A stretch of 64,000 bases of DNA, taken from the NCBI RefSeq assembly GCF_043195095.1, contig NZ_JBAFWN010000012.1, one strand, 5' to 3'. Made by a program: the position numbers and the translations under genes. This document shows positions 9,196 through 17,825 of this stretch, piece after piece. The notes below the pieces were generated by a model, which worked only from the letters and a program-made list of their open reading frames with translations, had not been told where the DNA came from and ran no database searches. Every line of letters begins with the position of its first letter. Position 1 is the first letter of the stretch. This DNA comes from NCEH01 sp043195095. GTDB lineage: Bacteria; Pseudomonadota; Alphaproteobacteria; Rhizobiales; Xanthobacteraceae.

Positions 9196-11403
9196 ATGGA
9201 AGCTGGAGCGGGTGAAGATCTGCCACGCCTGCGCTCCGGAGGCTGGCTCGGATGGCGTGCCTTCGGGATCATCGCGCTCGCGCTGGCTGGCCTCGTTCTG
9301 CTCTGGTGGCTCGCTTTGCTGCAACGTCCCGCGATCGAGGCGGATCTCGAGGAACGTGCCATTGAAGCCTTGCGGAATACCGGCGAATCCTGGGTTCAAG
9401 TGCGGTTTAATGGCCGCGACGCGGTGATTACGGGCGAGGCTCTCGCCGAGCAGCCGCGGGTTAAGGTGCGGGCAGCGCTGGAGAATTTGTTCGGCGTCCG
9501 GCAGGTGAGCGATTCCATCGTCATGCTCCCCGAACGCCGCCCCTTCACCTTCACCGCGGTCCGAGATGGCCGGACTTTGCTGGTTTCCGGCTATGTTCCG
9601 TCCGCCTATGCCTTGGCGCGCATCGGCGAGGCCGCGCGCGCTCTGCCCGGCGGCCTGTCCGTTCAAGGGCTGGATCGACTGGTGCGTGCGCGCGGCGCGC
9701 CGGCGGGCGATTTTTCCGCCGTGGTGACCTTCGCTCTTCAACAATTGATCCGCTTGCCGGCCGGCCGCGTGACCCTCTCCGATGACGTGATGACCATCGA
9801 GGGACGCAGCCCGGATCTTGCCACCTATGATGCCCTCGCGGCGACCTTCCGAGACCCGCTGCCCCAGGGTTTCCGCGTTGGAACATTCGCGGTCCGTCCT
9901 CCGGTCGCCGCCCCTTACATGTGGTCGGCGGCGCGCGACGCGGACCAGGTCACCCTGCTGGGTCATGTGCCGTCCCAGGAGGCCCGCCAGCAGGTGCTCG
10001 CCGCGGTGCGCGGGGCCATCGACGATGCGCGGGTGGTCGATGAGATGCAGCTCGCGGATGGCGCCCCCAGTGCCGATCGCTGGGTCAAGGCGGTCGGCTA
10101 TGCTCTTCGCCAATTGGCACGCTTGCCGAAAGGCCGGGTGCTCATCACCGATACGTCCATTACGCTTGAGGGGGCGAGCCCGGATTATGCGTCGTTCGAT
10201 GCCCTCATGGCCGCGCGCCGCGCGCCGCCCGAGGGGTTCACGTTCGCCCGCTTTCTCGTCGAACCGCCGCGAGTTTCGCCGTTCCTCTGGGCCGCGACCT
10301 TGATCGGCGACACGCTGAAGCTGACGGGCGTGGCGCCGAGCGAAGAGGCCGGCCGTGGCATTGTGGAGGCGGCGCGCAGCGTCCTGCCGGGCATCACGGT
10401 CACGGATGAGACGAAATTGGCCTCGGGCGGCCCGCCCGCAGATGCCTGGGTGAATGCCGCGAACTTCGCCCTGGCGCAATTGGCGAAACTGCGGGAGGGG
10501 CGTGCCGAGCTTTCCGGGACGCGCATCACGTTGTCGGGCGAAGCCTCCGATTCCAGCGCCTATGTCACCGTTCGCACGGCTGCCCAGGAGCCACCGCCGG
10601 GAATTCAGCTGGATGTCTCCGCTTTGCGCCCGCCCTTGATCTCACCTTATGTCTTTGCCGTCCGTCGCGATGGCGAAGGCGTCACGGTTTCCGGCTTTTT
10701 CCCCGATCTGGCGACCCAGGCCGCGGTGCGCGCGCTCATTCTCACGCTCTATCCCGAGGCGCGGATCAATGATGTGAGCGCGGTCGGGGCGGGTGCGCCG
10801 GCTGGACTTTCCGAAACGCTGCCGAAGCTCATCTCCCAGATGGCGCGGCTGGAAACCGCCGAGCTGAGGATTGTCGACGGGCAGGTTCAATTGTCCGGCG
10901 CGGCGCTGCATCCGGCGGCCGTGGAGCAAGTTACGGCCAATGTGCGCCAGGCGCTGCCACGTGGCTTCACCAGCGAAATCTCCATCGAGCGGGCGCCTCC
11001 GGGCACGCCGGAATCAGACCAGGAGTGCGCCCGCGACGTCGAGCAGATCCTTGCCCACATGCCGCTCCTGTTCGAGGGACACGGTGTTCGTCTCAGCGCG
11101 CAGAGCGCACCCAGCCTGGACCGCATCGTCTATGCGGTGCAGCGCTGCCCGGCGACTCGGGTCGATGTCCTCGGCGTGCCGGAAGGCAATGGCGGTGGCG
11201 ATTTCGCCTTGTCGCGCGCCCGGGCCGATACCATTTCCGCCTATCTTGAACAGGCCGGAGTAGCCGCCAGCCGGGTGTTCGTGGGCACCGGGGCAGGGGG
11301 GCCGGCGCCAGGTTTTGATCCTGCTTCGGGGCTCGTGCGCGGCAGTGTTCAGGTGAATATCAGGGCAGCCGGCGATCCGGTTCCCGAGCCGGTTTTGCGG
11401 TGA
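9196..11403 (+). CDS. Membrane-anchored OmpA-like protein with four tandem BON-like repeats
   Basis: A 735-aa envelope protein. One membrane anchor near residues 20-42 (IIALALAGLVLLWWLALL) leaves the rest in the periplasm. A short BON-like segment (about 45-110) is followed by four tandem units of about 120-155 residues, each opening with a (S/A)P(Y/F)xxxA pattern, then V(T/K)(V/L)(S/T)G and, in three units, F(A)LxQLxxLxxGR. The last 130 residues resemble an OmpA C-terminal peptidoglycan-binding domain (RADTISAYLEQAGVAASRV, GSVQVNI). The start is uncertain: ATG 9196 (AGGAGA 12 bases upstream) is preferred over ATG 9184, which touches that site, and GTG 9166. It heads a three-gene operon. A role in cell-envelope integrity is an inference from architecture. 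Confidence 0.8.
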   Translation: MEAGAGEDLPRLRSGGWLGWRAFGIIALALAGLVLLWWLALLQRPAIEADLEERAIEALRNTGESWVQVRFNGRDAVITGEALAEQPRVKVRAALENLFGVRQVSDSIVMLPERRPFTFTAVRDGRTLLVSGYVPSAYALARIGEAARALPGGLSVQGLDRLVRARGAPAGDFSAVVTFALQQLIRLPAGRVTLSDDVMTIEGRSPDLATYDALAATFRDPLPQGFRVGTFAVRPPVAAPYMWSAARDADQVTLLGHVPSQEARQQVLAAVRGAIDDARVVDEMQLADGAPSADRWVKAVGYALRQLARLPKGRVLITDTSITLEGASPDYASFDALMAARRAPPEGFTFARFLVEPPRVSPFLWAATLIGDTLKLTGVAPSEEAGRGIVEAARSVLPGITVTDETKLASGGPPADAWVNAANFALAQLAKLREGRAELSGTRITLSGEASDSSAYVTVRTAAQEPPPGIQLDVSALRPPLISPYVFAVRRDGEGVTVSGFFPDLATQAAVRALILTLYPEARINDVSAVGAGAPAGLSETLPKLISQMARLETAELRIVDGQVQLSGAALHPAAVEQVTANVRQALPRGFTSEISIERAPPGTPESDQECARDVEQILAHMPLLFEGHGVRLSAQSAPSLDRIVYAVQRCPATRVDVLGVPEGNGGGDFALSRARADTISAYLEQAGVAASRVFVGTGAGGPAPGFDPASGLVRGSVQVNIRAAGDPVPEPVLR

Positions 11404-11449
11404 GAATGCTCCCGCCGATCGGCGCAACAGCCTCGGGAGAACGGAAAAG

Positions 11450-11557
11450 ATGGCCTACCTTGCGTTGTCTCTCTGGCCCTATGTGCTGGGCGCATTCATG
11501 TTGGGCCTTGCCGTCGGGTATTTCCTTCCGCCGGCCACGCGGAGGCCGCAGCCATGA
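11450..11557 (+). CDS. 35-aa single-pass membrane peptide
   Basis: A tiny gene between the OmpA-like protein and the helix-hairpin-helix protein. ATG 11450 follows GGGAGA by 9 bases. The 35 residues (MAYLALSLWPYVLGAFMLGL, then AVGYFLPPATRRPQP) form one hydrophobic helix with a glycine-rich face and a basic Arg-Arg tail, as in small membrane-complex subunits. Its TGA overlaps the ATG of the next gene (ATGA), a strong sign of translational coupling and a real gene. Function unknown; it could tether or stabilise one of its neighbours in the membrane. Confidence 0.65.
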   Translation: MAYLALSLWPYVLGAFMLGLAVGYFLPPATRRPQP

Positions 11558-12300
11558 TGTCCTTCGAAATTGAAACCGCCCTGCTGCTCGTGCTGGCCTG
11601 TGCGTTAGGTGTTGCGCTCGGGCTGCTTCTGCGCCGTCGGGCCGAGCGGCGGCGTCGGATGTCCCTTTTCGCACAAACAACCTTACTGCCCCTGGATGAA
11701 ACGGGCCCGGGACTACATGCCCCGGTTAGGAATGATGAAGCCATGGAGTCGCCCCCGCCCGGTGGCGATCGGCCCGCCCCGCCGGACGAGGCTGGAGATG
11801 ACGCCGCGCCGCCGTCCATCGCGCCGGCGAGCATAGGCTCCCACGCCGCGGATCCACCAGAGCCGGCCGCACCGCCGCCCGCGGCTCCCGCATCCAGCAA
11901 GCCCAAACGGCGCAGCCCGGCATCGCAACTCACCCTCGGAATCCCGGATGTCGGGCCGGCGGAGACCGGGGGCAAGGGCGATCAGCCCGGGGGGTCTGCA
12001 GCGCCGGCTGGCCCGGCGGCTGGGGATGCCAATCTGCCGGGGCAACGCCCGCCCGCCGTGCCGCAGCCGGATGCTGCCGGGGCGGATGATCTCAAGCAGA
12101 TCAAGGGAATTGGCCCCCTGAATGAACGCAAGTTGAATGCCTTGGGCATCTATCATTTTCGGCAGATCGCCGCCTGGACGCATGACGAAGCGCGGTGGGT
12201 CGGGGCATTCCTCGGATTTCGCGGGCGCGTGGAGCGCGAGGACTGGATCGGCCAGGCGCGTGCCCGCACCCCCTCCATCTCCCCGGATGAGATGGCCTGA
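11554..12300 (+). CDS. Membrane-anchored helix-hairpin-helix protein
   Basis: A 248-aa protein with an N-terminal membrane helix (about residues 6-28, ALLLVLACALGVALGLLL) followed by RRRAERRRR, a long disordered Pro/Ala-rich linker (about 45-165), and a C-terminal domain of about 70 residues that starts DDLKQIKGIGPLNERKLNAL. That is the helix-hairpin-helix fold found in proteins annotated as flap-endonuclease-like or ribosomal-L21-associated; the later W and GFRGRVERE..W positions are typical of the rhizobial form. No nuclease catalytic residues are visible, so it more likely binds DNA or protein than cuts. It is translationally coupled to the 35-aa peptide. Confidence 0.75.
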   Translation: MMSFEIETALLLVLACALGVALGLLLRRRAERRRRMSLFAQTTLLPLDETGPGLHAPVRNDEAMESPPPGGDRPAPPDEAGDDAAPPSIAPASIGSHAADPPEPAAPPPAAPASSKPKRRSPASQLTLGIPDVGPAETGGKGDQPGGSAAPAGPAAGDANLPGQRPPAVPQPDAAGADDLKQIKGIGPLNERKLNALGIYHFRQIAAWTHDEARWVGAFLGFRGRVEREDWIGQARARTPSISPDEMA

Positions 12301-12342
12301 CCGCAGCGATCAGCGCCCTGGAGGGCGCCGTGGATGAGAAGA

Positions 12343-12419
12343 TGGTCGGAGCAGCAGGATTCGAACCTGCGACCCTCTGCTCCCAAAGCAGATGCGCTAC
12401 CGGGCTGCGCTATGCTCCG
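12343..12419 (-). tRNA. tRNA-Pro, anticodon UGG, CCA encoded
   Basis: The minus strand folds as a cloverleaf: acceptor 5' CGGAGCA pairs with TGCTCCG, the D arm carries AGCGCAG..GGTAGCGC, the anticodon loop is CTTTGGGAG (anticodon TGG), and the T arm carries GGTTCGAATCC. The discriminator A and a genome-encoded CCA follow (TGGT at 12343-12346 on the plus strand). The body without CCA is 12346-12419. Confidence 0.95.
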
Positions 12420-12557
12420 ACGGGCGAAGCGCCTTCGCCTTCCTTAGTTTTATAAACGAAAGCCCGCAAGGGGCAGGGGGGAATAAGGCGCAACAAGCCG
12501 GCAATTTCAGGGTACGCGCTTGGGGCGACGCGCTCTTCCACGCGAAGCGGAGCGGCC

Positions 12558-13052
12558 CTATTTGCCGCTGAACAACCCCGTCGAAAGCCGATCGCCGGGA
12601 GCGATGCCCAGGCGTTTCGCCGCCCCGCCGGCAATCTCCACCACCACCTTCACCGGCTCCCCGGAAGAGATGGTGCGGGTGGAAAAAGGCGTGGTCATCT
12701 CCTCGATGCGGGCAATGGTGCCGTCCTCCCGGACGAACAGCATGTCGAGCGGAATATATGTGTTCTTCATCCACATATAGACCGGCTCGCTCTTGCCGAA
12801 GTCGAACAACATGCCCTGCCGTTCCGGCAAGTCCTTGCGATACATGAGGCCGGTCTCGCGCTGTTGTTCGGTGCGGGCCACTTCCACTTCCAGCACCACG
12901 ACGCCCTTGCGGGTCGCGATCTCCAACGCCTCAAGGGGCGCATCGGCTGCCTGGGCAAGGGAAAGCCCGGCCAGAACCGCCAACAGCAGGGCGGCGCAGG
13001 CAGACAGGACGCGCGCTGGCAGCAGGGTGCCGGCCCAAGTCAAACGCAGCAT
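12558..13052 (-). CDS. Exported DUF192 family protein
   Basis: A 164-aa protein with an N-terminal signal or anchor (about residues 12-35, ACAALLLAVLAGLSLAQA, cleavage probably before ADAPLE) and one DUF192 domain (about 45-160). Family landmarks are the RETGLMYRKDLPERQGMLFDF stretch in two parts around residues 67-86, then MWMKNTYIPLDMLFV and the IAGGAAKRLGIAPGDRL tail. The biochemical function of DUF192 is unknown. Its start lies 9 bases after the stop of the double cold-shock gene, so the two form an operon on this strand. Confidence 0.85.
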   Translation of the reverse strand: MLRLTWAGTLLPARVLSACAALLLAVLAGLSLAQAADAPLEALEIATRKGVVVLEVEVARTEQQRETGLMYRKDLPERQGMLFDFGKSEPVYMWMKNTYIPLDMLFVREDGTIARIEEMTTPFSTRTISSGEPVKVVVEIAGGAAKRLGIAPGDRLSTGLFSGK

Positions 13053-13061
13053 GAAAAATCC

Positions 13062-13640
13062 TCAGTGCTTTTCCGGCAGGCCGTCCTCGACCTTCACGTC
13101 GGTGGCCATCAGACCCTTGGGCCCGTCACCATAGCGAACCTGAACGTCCTGGCCCGGTCGCAATTCCGTGAGGCCCCGCCGGCGCAGGGTTTCCATATGG
13201 ACGAAAATGTCTGGCCTGTCCTCACCCTGAGTGAGAAAGCCGAAGCCGCGCAGCCGGTTGAACCATTTCACCGTGGCGGCCTCAAAGCCGCCGCTCGGCT
13301 CGATCGTGGCTCTGGCGCGCGTCGCCGGCAGGGACGGGGGCGTGGCGGTGGACAGATCCAGCGAAACCACGCGGAACGCCTGCATCCCCTTGGTGCGCTC
13401 GATCGCCTCGCAGATGATCCGGGCGCCCTCCATCGCGGTCTGAAAGCCGCCGCGCCGCAGGCAGGTGACGTGAATCAGAATGTCGGGACCGCCGCTGTCG
13501 GGAACGATGAAGCCGTACCCCTTGGTGACGTCGAACCATTTGATTGCACCGGCCACCTCGACGAGGCGCACCGGGGTTTCCGCCAGATCCTCTGACGGGG
13601 AGATGGGATGCGGCCCAAGCCCTTGTCCGTAGGAGCCCAT
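13062..13640 (-). CDS. Double cold-shock-domain protein
   Basis: A 192-aa cytosolic nucleic-acid-binding protein with two cold-shock domains: one at about residues 30-95 (AGAIKWFDVTKGYGFIVPDS, then DILIHVTCLR) and one at about 125-188 (ATVKWFNRLRGFGFLTQGED, then DIFVHMETLR). Both keep the RNP1-like (K/R)G(F/Y)GFI/L and RNP2-like (D)IFVH/ILIH patterns. The first domain has a Cys and a hydrophobic VTCLRRGGF where single-domain Csp proteins are more polar. ATG 13640 is preferred because the conserved N terminus begins shortly after it. The tandem form is typical of Alphaproteobacteria and links to stress or stationary-phase RNA binding. Confidence 0.9.
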   Translation of the reverse strand: MGSYGQGLGPHPISPSEDLAETPVRLVEVAGAIKWFDVTKGYGFIVPDSGGPDILIHVTCLRRGGFQTAMEGARIICEAIERTKGMQAFRVVSLDLSTATPPSLPATRARATIEPSGGFEAATVKWFNRLRGFGFLTQGEDRPDIFVHMETLRRRGLTELRPGQDVQVRYGDGPKGLMATDVKVEDGLPEKH

Positions 13641-13772
13641 GTCTACCCCGACCGTTACGCTTACGGGCCATCGATTCAAGCGCTGAGGATAGCAAGACAT
13701 CCGCGCCTCGCACACCCTTTCCAACGCGCCGTCTGGCAGATTCCGCGCCGCAAAATCAGGCAGGGTGCGAAA

Positions 13773-14534
13773 TCAGGCAAAGGGCGCGAGCACATCCCCG
13801 ATCTCGGCACGCACCACGAGGTCGGCGAGATCGTCGAGTTCGGTCGGCTCGCGATTGAGAATGACCAGCCGCGCGCCGTTCTGTTTGGCCCGTATCGGAA
13901 AGGAGGCGGCGGGATAGACCACGAGCGATGAGCCGATCACGATGAACAGGTCGCAGGAGCGTGTCATGGCGCTGGCCCGCAGCATTTCCCCCTGGGGCAT
14001 GGATTGGCCGAACGAGATGGTGGCGCTCTTGATCGGCCCGCCGCAAGCGGGGCAATCGGGCGCAAGTTCGCCATGGGCATGGAATTGGGAACGCACCCAG
14101 TCCAGCTCATAGCGGGCATCGCAGTCGAGGCAGGTGGCATAGGTGCCGTTGCCATGCAGTTCGACGAGCGCATCGACCGGCACGCCGGAGGCCTGGTGAA
14201 GGCCGTCGATATTCTGGGTGATAATTCCGCCCAGCTGTCCGTCCTGCAGCAGCCGCGCAAGGGCGAGATGCCCGCGGCCGGGCTTCGCGGTTGAAAAGGC
14301 TGCATCCATCGCGAACTTGCGGCGCCAGGCTTCGGTGCGGGCGGCGCGGTGTGCGAGGAAGATTTCGAACGGGATCGGCTTGTTCTGCGTCCATAGCCCG
14401 CCGGGGGAGCGGAAATCGGGAATGCCGCATTCGGTGGAGAGGCCGGCGCCAGTGAAGGCGAGGGCATGGCGGGCTTGCGTGAGATATTCCGCCAGCTGGG
14501 CCTGGGCGGTCTTGAGATCGGCTTCCAAAGTCAT
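13773..14534 (-). CDS. cobB: NAD-dependent protein deacylase, sirtuin family
   Basis: A 253-aa Sir2 enzyme that removes acyl groups from lysine using NAD. Motifs in order: GAGLSTECGIPDFRSPGG (NAD binding, about residues 28-45), TQNIDGLH (about 105-112), the catalytic His in ELHGNG (about 125), two zinc Cys pairs (CLDCD and CPACGG, about 134-162), and GSSLVVYPAA near 200. ATG 14534 begins about 28 residues before the NAD motif, as in homologues; the open frame continues upstream only as an antisense shadow of the glyoxalase gene. The two divergent genes are 51 bases apart. Confidence 0.92.
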   Translation of the reverse strand: MTLEADLKTAQAQLAEYLTQARHALAFTGAGLSTECGIPDFRSPGGLWTQNKPIPFEIFLAHRAARTEAWRRKFAMDAAFSTAKPGRGHLALARLLQDGQLGGIITQNIDGLHQASGVPVDALVELHGNGTYATCLDCDARYELDWVRSQFHAHGELAPDCPACGGPIKSATISFGQSMPQGEMLRASAMTRSCDLFIVIGSSLVVYPAASFPIRAKQNGARLVILNREPTELDDLADLVVRAEIGDVLAPFA

Positions 14535-14585
14535 ACGTTGCGCGTGCCGCTTTCCGGCACTCCTGTGTTCAGACAAGGACCAGCC

Positions 14586-15008
14586 ATGCGCTTCCTCCAC
14601 ACGATGGTCCGTGTGACCGACATCGACCAGTCCCTGGATTTCTACTGCAATAAGCTGGGCTTGCATGAGGTGCGCCGCAAGGAGGTGCCGCAGGGCCGCT
14701 ATACGTTGGTGTTCCTTGCGCCTCCGGGCCAAGAGAATATCGCCGAGATCGAGCTTACCTACAATTGGGACAAGGAGCCCTACGGAGAAGGCCGCAATTT
14801 CGGCCATCTCGCCTTCGAAGTCGATGATATCTATGGACTTTGCGAGCGGCTCCAGGCGGGTGGGGTGACCATCAACCGGCCGCCGCGCGATGGATACATG
14901 GCTTTTGTGCGCTCGCCCGACAATGTCTCGGTCGAGTTGCTGCAGAAAGGTGGCCCCAAGCCGCCGCAGGAACCTTGGGCCTCGATGCCCAATACTGGCA
15001 AATGGTGA
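14586..15008 (+). CDS. gloA: Lactoylglutathione lyase (glyoxalase I)
   Basis: A 140-aa cytosolic metalloenzyme that isomerises the methylglyoxal-glutathione adduct to S-lactoylglutathione. The chain holds two vicinal-oxygen-chelate beta-alpha-beta-beta-beta modules. The four metal ligands of the family are in place: His5 (MRFLHTMVRV), Glu56 (IAEIELTYNW), His74 (NFGHLAFEVDD) and Glu117 (NVSVELLQK). The length and the absence of the eukaryotic insertions point to the Ni-dependent bacterial type. ATG 14586 is the first Met of the conserved N terminus. It is divergent from the sirtuin gene. Confidence 0.95.
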   Translation: MRFLHTMVRVTDIDQSLDFYCNKLGLHEVRRKEVPQGRYTLVFLAPPGQENIAEIELTYNWDKEPYGEGRNFGHLAFEVDDIYGLCERLQAGGVTINRPPRDGYMAFVRSPDNVSVELLQKGGPKPPQEPWASMPNTGKW

Positions 15009-15185
15009 GTCCGCGCCCACAAGCGCACCGGGAACGATCCGGGCGGCCTTGTATAAGACGCTGTAAATAAGAAAGATTTTGATGCTGGCCGTGGCTCTAT
15101 CCGGCGGTCATCCACAGGCTGAGGTGTTTCGGCGGGTAAGGTCTTGCCCGCCGGAACGCCTGCCCCTATAAGGGCCACGCGCTTT

Positions 15186-15260
15186 GCGCCCTTCGTCTAT
15201 CGGTTAGGACGCCACCCTTTCACGGTGGAGAGAGGGGTTCGACTCCCCTAGGGCGCGCCA
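15186..15260 (+). tRNA. tRNA-Glu, anticodon UUC, CCA encoded
   Basis: The acceptor GCGCCCT (15186-15192) pairs with AGGGCGC (15250-15256). The anticodon loop is CTTTCAC (anticodon TTC) on the stem CCACC/GGTGG, and the T arm is GGGGTTCGACTCCCC. Discriminator G and encoded CCA end at 15260. No integrase or attachment-site duplication is visible next to it. Confidence 0.95.
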
Positions 15261-15636
15261 CGGCATTTTGCGGACGAATCGGCCCGAGAAGGCGATCACC
15301 GCAGGACGAATCCGAATATCTCCGCTTTTCAGCGCACACTTCGCCGATGTTATCGGCGCGGGGTGATTTGATCGTCGCCCGGAGCCGGTCGGCCATCGGC
15401 ACGGCGCCCCGCGCCGCCTGGCGAAAGGGCACGGCGCTGCCCCAGCTATGGAAAAGACCCGGATATAATTCCACGTAACCACCGACGGCCGGGTTCGCAT
15501 GCGCAGACCCCGGAAAGGGAGGACGGTGGCCCGCCCGAACCGTCGCCCGGCGGACCCTCCTCCGCACGCAGGAGAGGGGACCTCACGTGCGGAGGAGGGG
15601 GCGGCGCCTGCGCGTAACCCCCCGGCGCGCGCGCCG

Positions 15637-16755
15637 CTATTCCGCCGCCTGGGCTTCCCCGTGGCGGGGATAGTCGGTGTAGCCGGCCTCTTCGCCGCCG
15701 TAGAAGGTGGCACGATTGTAGGGGGTCAGGGGCACGCCGAGGCGGATGCGCTCGGGCAGGTCGGGATTGGAGATGAACAGGCGGCCGAAGGCGATGGCAT
15801 CGGCGGTGCCGGCGGCGACCATGGCCTGCGCCCCCTCCGGCTTGAAATTGCCGGCGGCGATCAGCACGCGCGGCCAGACCGAGCGGAACAGCTCGGCGGC
15901 GGAGGGCACGTCCTTGTGGTCCACCTCGGCCTGGCCGGCACCGCTGGCGCGGGGTTCGATGAGGTGGAGATAGGCCAGCCCGACCTTGGCCAATTCGCCG
16001 ATCAGATGGGTATAGAGCGGCATGGGATCGGGTTCGCCGCTGTCGTTGGCGATGCCATAGGGCGTCAGGCGAATGCCGGTGCGCTCGGCGCCGACCGCGT
16101 CCGCCACCGCCTGCGCCACCTCTACCACCAGGCGCGCGCGATTCTCGATGGAGCCGCCATAGGCATCGGTGCGGTGATTGGTGCGCGCATGGAGAAATTG
16201 CTCCAGCAGATAGCCGTTCGCGCCGTGGATCTCGACCCCGTCGAACCCGGCTTCGATGGCATTGCGCGCGGCCTGGGCATAGCTCTCGAGCAGCGCCGGG
16301 ATTTCAGCGGTCTCAAGGGCGCGCGGGGTTTCGAACGGCACCCGCTCGAACGTGGATGTGAAGGCGTTTCCGGCGGCGGCGATGGCCGAAGGCGCCACCG
16401 GCAGGGCCCCGCCGGGAAGATGAGAGGAATGGGAGATGCGGCCCACATGCCACAATTGCAGGAACATCAGTCCGCCCTTGGCATGCACCGCGTCGGTCAC
16501 CTTCTTCCAGCCGGCGATCTGCTCCGGGGAATGGATGCCCGGCGTGCCCGGCATGCCCTGGCCCATGGGAGAGATCTGGGCGCCTTCGCCGATGATGAGC
16601 CCGCCGGGCGTGGCGCGCTGGGCGTAATATTCCACATTGAGGGCGCGCGGCACGGCGCCGGGGCCGGCGCGCATGCGCGTGAGCGGCGGCATCACGATGC
16701 GGTGCGCCAGCTGGTATGGGCCAAGGGCGAGGGGCGTGAACAGCGTGGTGGTCAT
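15637..16755 (-). CDS. FMN-dependent alkene reductase, Old Yellow Enzyme family
   Basis: A 372-aa NemA/OYE-type flavoenzyme that reduces activated C=C bonds (or nitro esters) with NAD(P)H. It forms a TIM barrel with MPPLTRMRA near the N terminus, the substrate-anion pocket in GFDGVEIHGANGYL (His and Asn about residues 180-183), NHRTDAYGGSIENRAR (about 195-210), and the FMN-phosphate segment AIFGRLF-like AIAFGRLFISNPDLP near 320-335. ATG 16755 follows GAGGAG. It lies 188 bases downstream of the SDR gene on the same strand, and the pair may form part of a reductive degradation route. The natural substrate cannot be told from sequence. Confidence 0.92.
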   Translation of the reverse strand: MTTTLFTPLALGPYQLAHRIVMPPLTRMRAGPGAVPRALNVEYYAQRATPGGLIIGEGAQISPMGQGMPGTPGIHSPEQIAGWKKVTDAVHAKGGLMFLQLWHVGRISHSSHLPGGALPVAPSAIAAAGNAFTSTFERVPFETPRALETAEIPALLESYAQAARNAIEAGFDGVEIHGANGYLLEQFLHARTNHRTDAYGGSIENRARLVVEVAQAVADAVGAERTGIRLTPYGIANDSGEPDPMPLYTHLIGELAKVGLAYLHLIEPRASGAGQAEVDHKDVPSAAELFRSVWPRVLIAAGNFKPEGAQAMVAAGTADAIAFGRLFISNPDLPERIRLGVPLTPYNRATFYGGEEAGYTDYPRHGEAQAAE

Positions 16756-16836
16756 GGAGACTCCTCGATCAGGCGTCGCCACGCGCGAAGGGCGCTGCGG
16801 CGGTCCGGGGGATGGGCACAGAACGCGGAACGAAAG

Positions 16837-16883
16837 ACGCGGGCCCTGGAATATGCGGGCTCTGGATACGCGGACCCTGAAAA
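16837..16883. repeat. Three imperfect tandem repeats of 15-16 bases
   Basis: Between the alkene reductase and SDR genes the pattern ACGCGGGCCCTGGAAT occurs three times in a row with substitutions (units at about 16837-16852, 16853-16867 and 16868-16883). It could be a regulator-binding array or slippage; nothing shows which. Confidence 0.55.
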
Positions 16884-16943
16884 ACGCAGGGTTGGGAATG
16901 CCGGACTGCCACGCGACGCGCGGGGACATCCGGACATGGCGGC

Positions 16944-17717
16944 CTAGCTTCGGATGGAGGTATAGCCGCCGTCGACAAGCAAGGTGTGGCCCGTGACCAT
17001 GCGTGCGGCCCCGCTGGCGAGAAAGATGACGGCGGATGCGATCTCGTCGGGTTCCGCCGGACGGCCGAGCGGCACCCGCGCGACCATGGCCCGGAAATCG
17101 GCATTCTCCATGGCCTTTTCCAGCATGTCCGAGCGCGTGAACGTGGGCGACACGCCATTGACGGTGATGCCGTGGGGCGCCCACTCGCCCGCCAGCGTGG
17201 TGGTGAGCTGGTTGAGCGCGCCTTTGCTGCCGGCATAGACGGCGCGGAACGGTGCGCCCACATGCCCCGACTGCGAGCTGATGTTGATCACTGCGCCGTT
17301 CACCTGCCGGTCGATCATGGAGCGCGCCACCGCTGTCGAGACGAAGAACGCGCCCTTGAAATTGAGGTCGCTGATGCGGTCGAACTCCTCGGGCGTGAAC
17401 TCGATCGCCGGCTTGACCATGGTCTGGCCGGCATTGTTCACGAGCACGTCGATCCGCCCCATCGCCTCCAGCGCGGCGGCGACAAAGGTCTCGATGGAGG
17501 TGGCGTCGGTGACGTCGAGCACCCCGGCGAAGGCTTGCCGTCCCAGGGCGCGGCACTCTTCGGCCACCGCCTCGGTCCGCCCGCTGTTGCGCGCGCCGAG
17601 CACCACATCGGCGCCGCAGGCCGCGCACGCCAGCGCGATGGCCCGCCCAACGCCCTTGCTGGCGCCGGTGATCATCACGACCTTGCCCGCGAGGGTGAAG
17701 CGTTCAATTCCGGACAT
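16944..17717 (-). CDS. SDR family oxidoreductase
   Basis: A 257-aa classical short-chain dehydrogenase with a Rossmann fold. It shows TGASKGVGRAIA (TGxxxGxG, about residues 16-27), DVTDATS near 67, NNAG near 92, the Ser of ISSQSGH and the catalytic YAGSK near 155-159, and the C-terminal GHTLLVDGGYT. ATG 17717 has GGAGG 8 bases upstream; GTG 17726 overlaps that site and is unlikely. It is followed on the same strand by the alkene reductase gene. Substrate unknown; similar to gluconate- or 3-oxoacyl-reductase-like SDRs. Confidence 0.9.
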   Translation of the reverse strand: MSGIERFTLAGKVVMITGASKGVGRAIALACAACGADVVLGARNSGRTEAVAEECRALGRQAFAGVLDVTDATSIETFVAAALEAMGRIDVLVNNAGQTMVKPAIEFTPEEFDRISDLNFKGAFFVSTAVARSMIDRQVNGAVINISSQSGHVGAPFRAVYAGSKGALNQLTTTLAGEWAPHGITVNGVSPTFTRSDMLEKAMENADFRAMVARVPLGRPAEPDEIASAVIFLASGAARMVTGHTLLVDGGYTSIRS

Positions 17718-17825
17718 GGCCGGCACCTCCGATTATCTGAACAAACCGCCGGCGCACGCGCGCCGGCGGTTCAAGGGGGGCAGGGCGGCGTCCCGTTTCA
17801 TGGGACTTGGAAAACCGCCCTGGGG

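Noticed and set aside
15186..15636. Possible integrated element downstream of tRNA-Glu
   Set aside because: No integrase, no repeat of the tRNA 3' end and no foreign-looking genes follow; the next gene is an ordinary chromosomal reductase.
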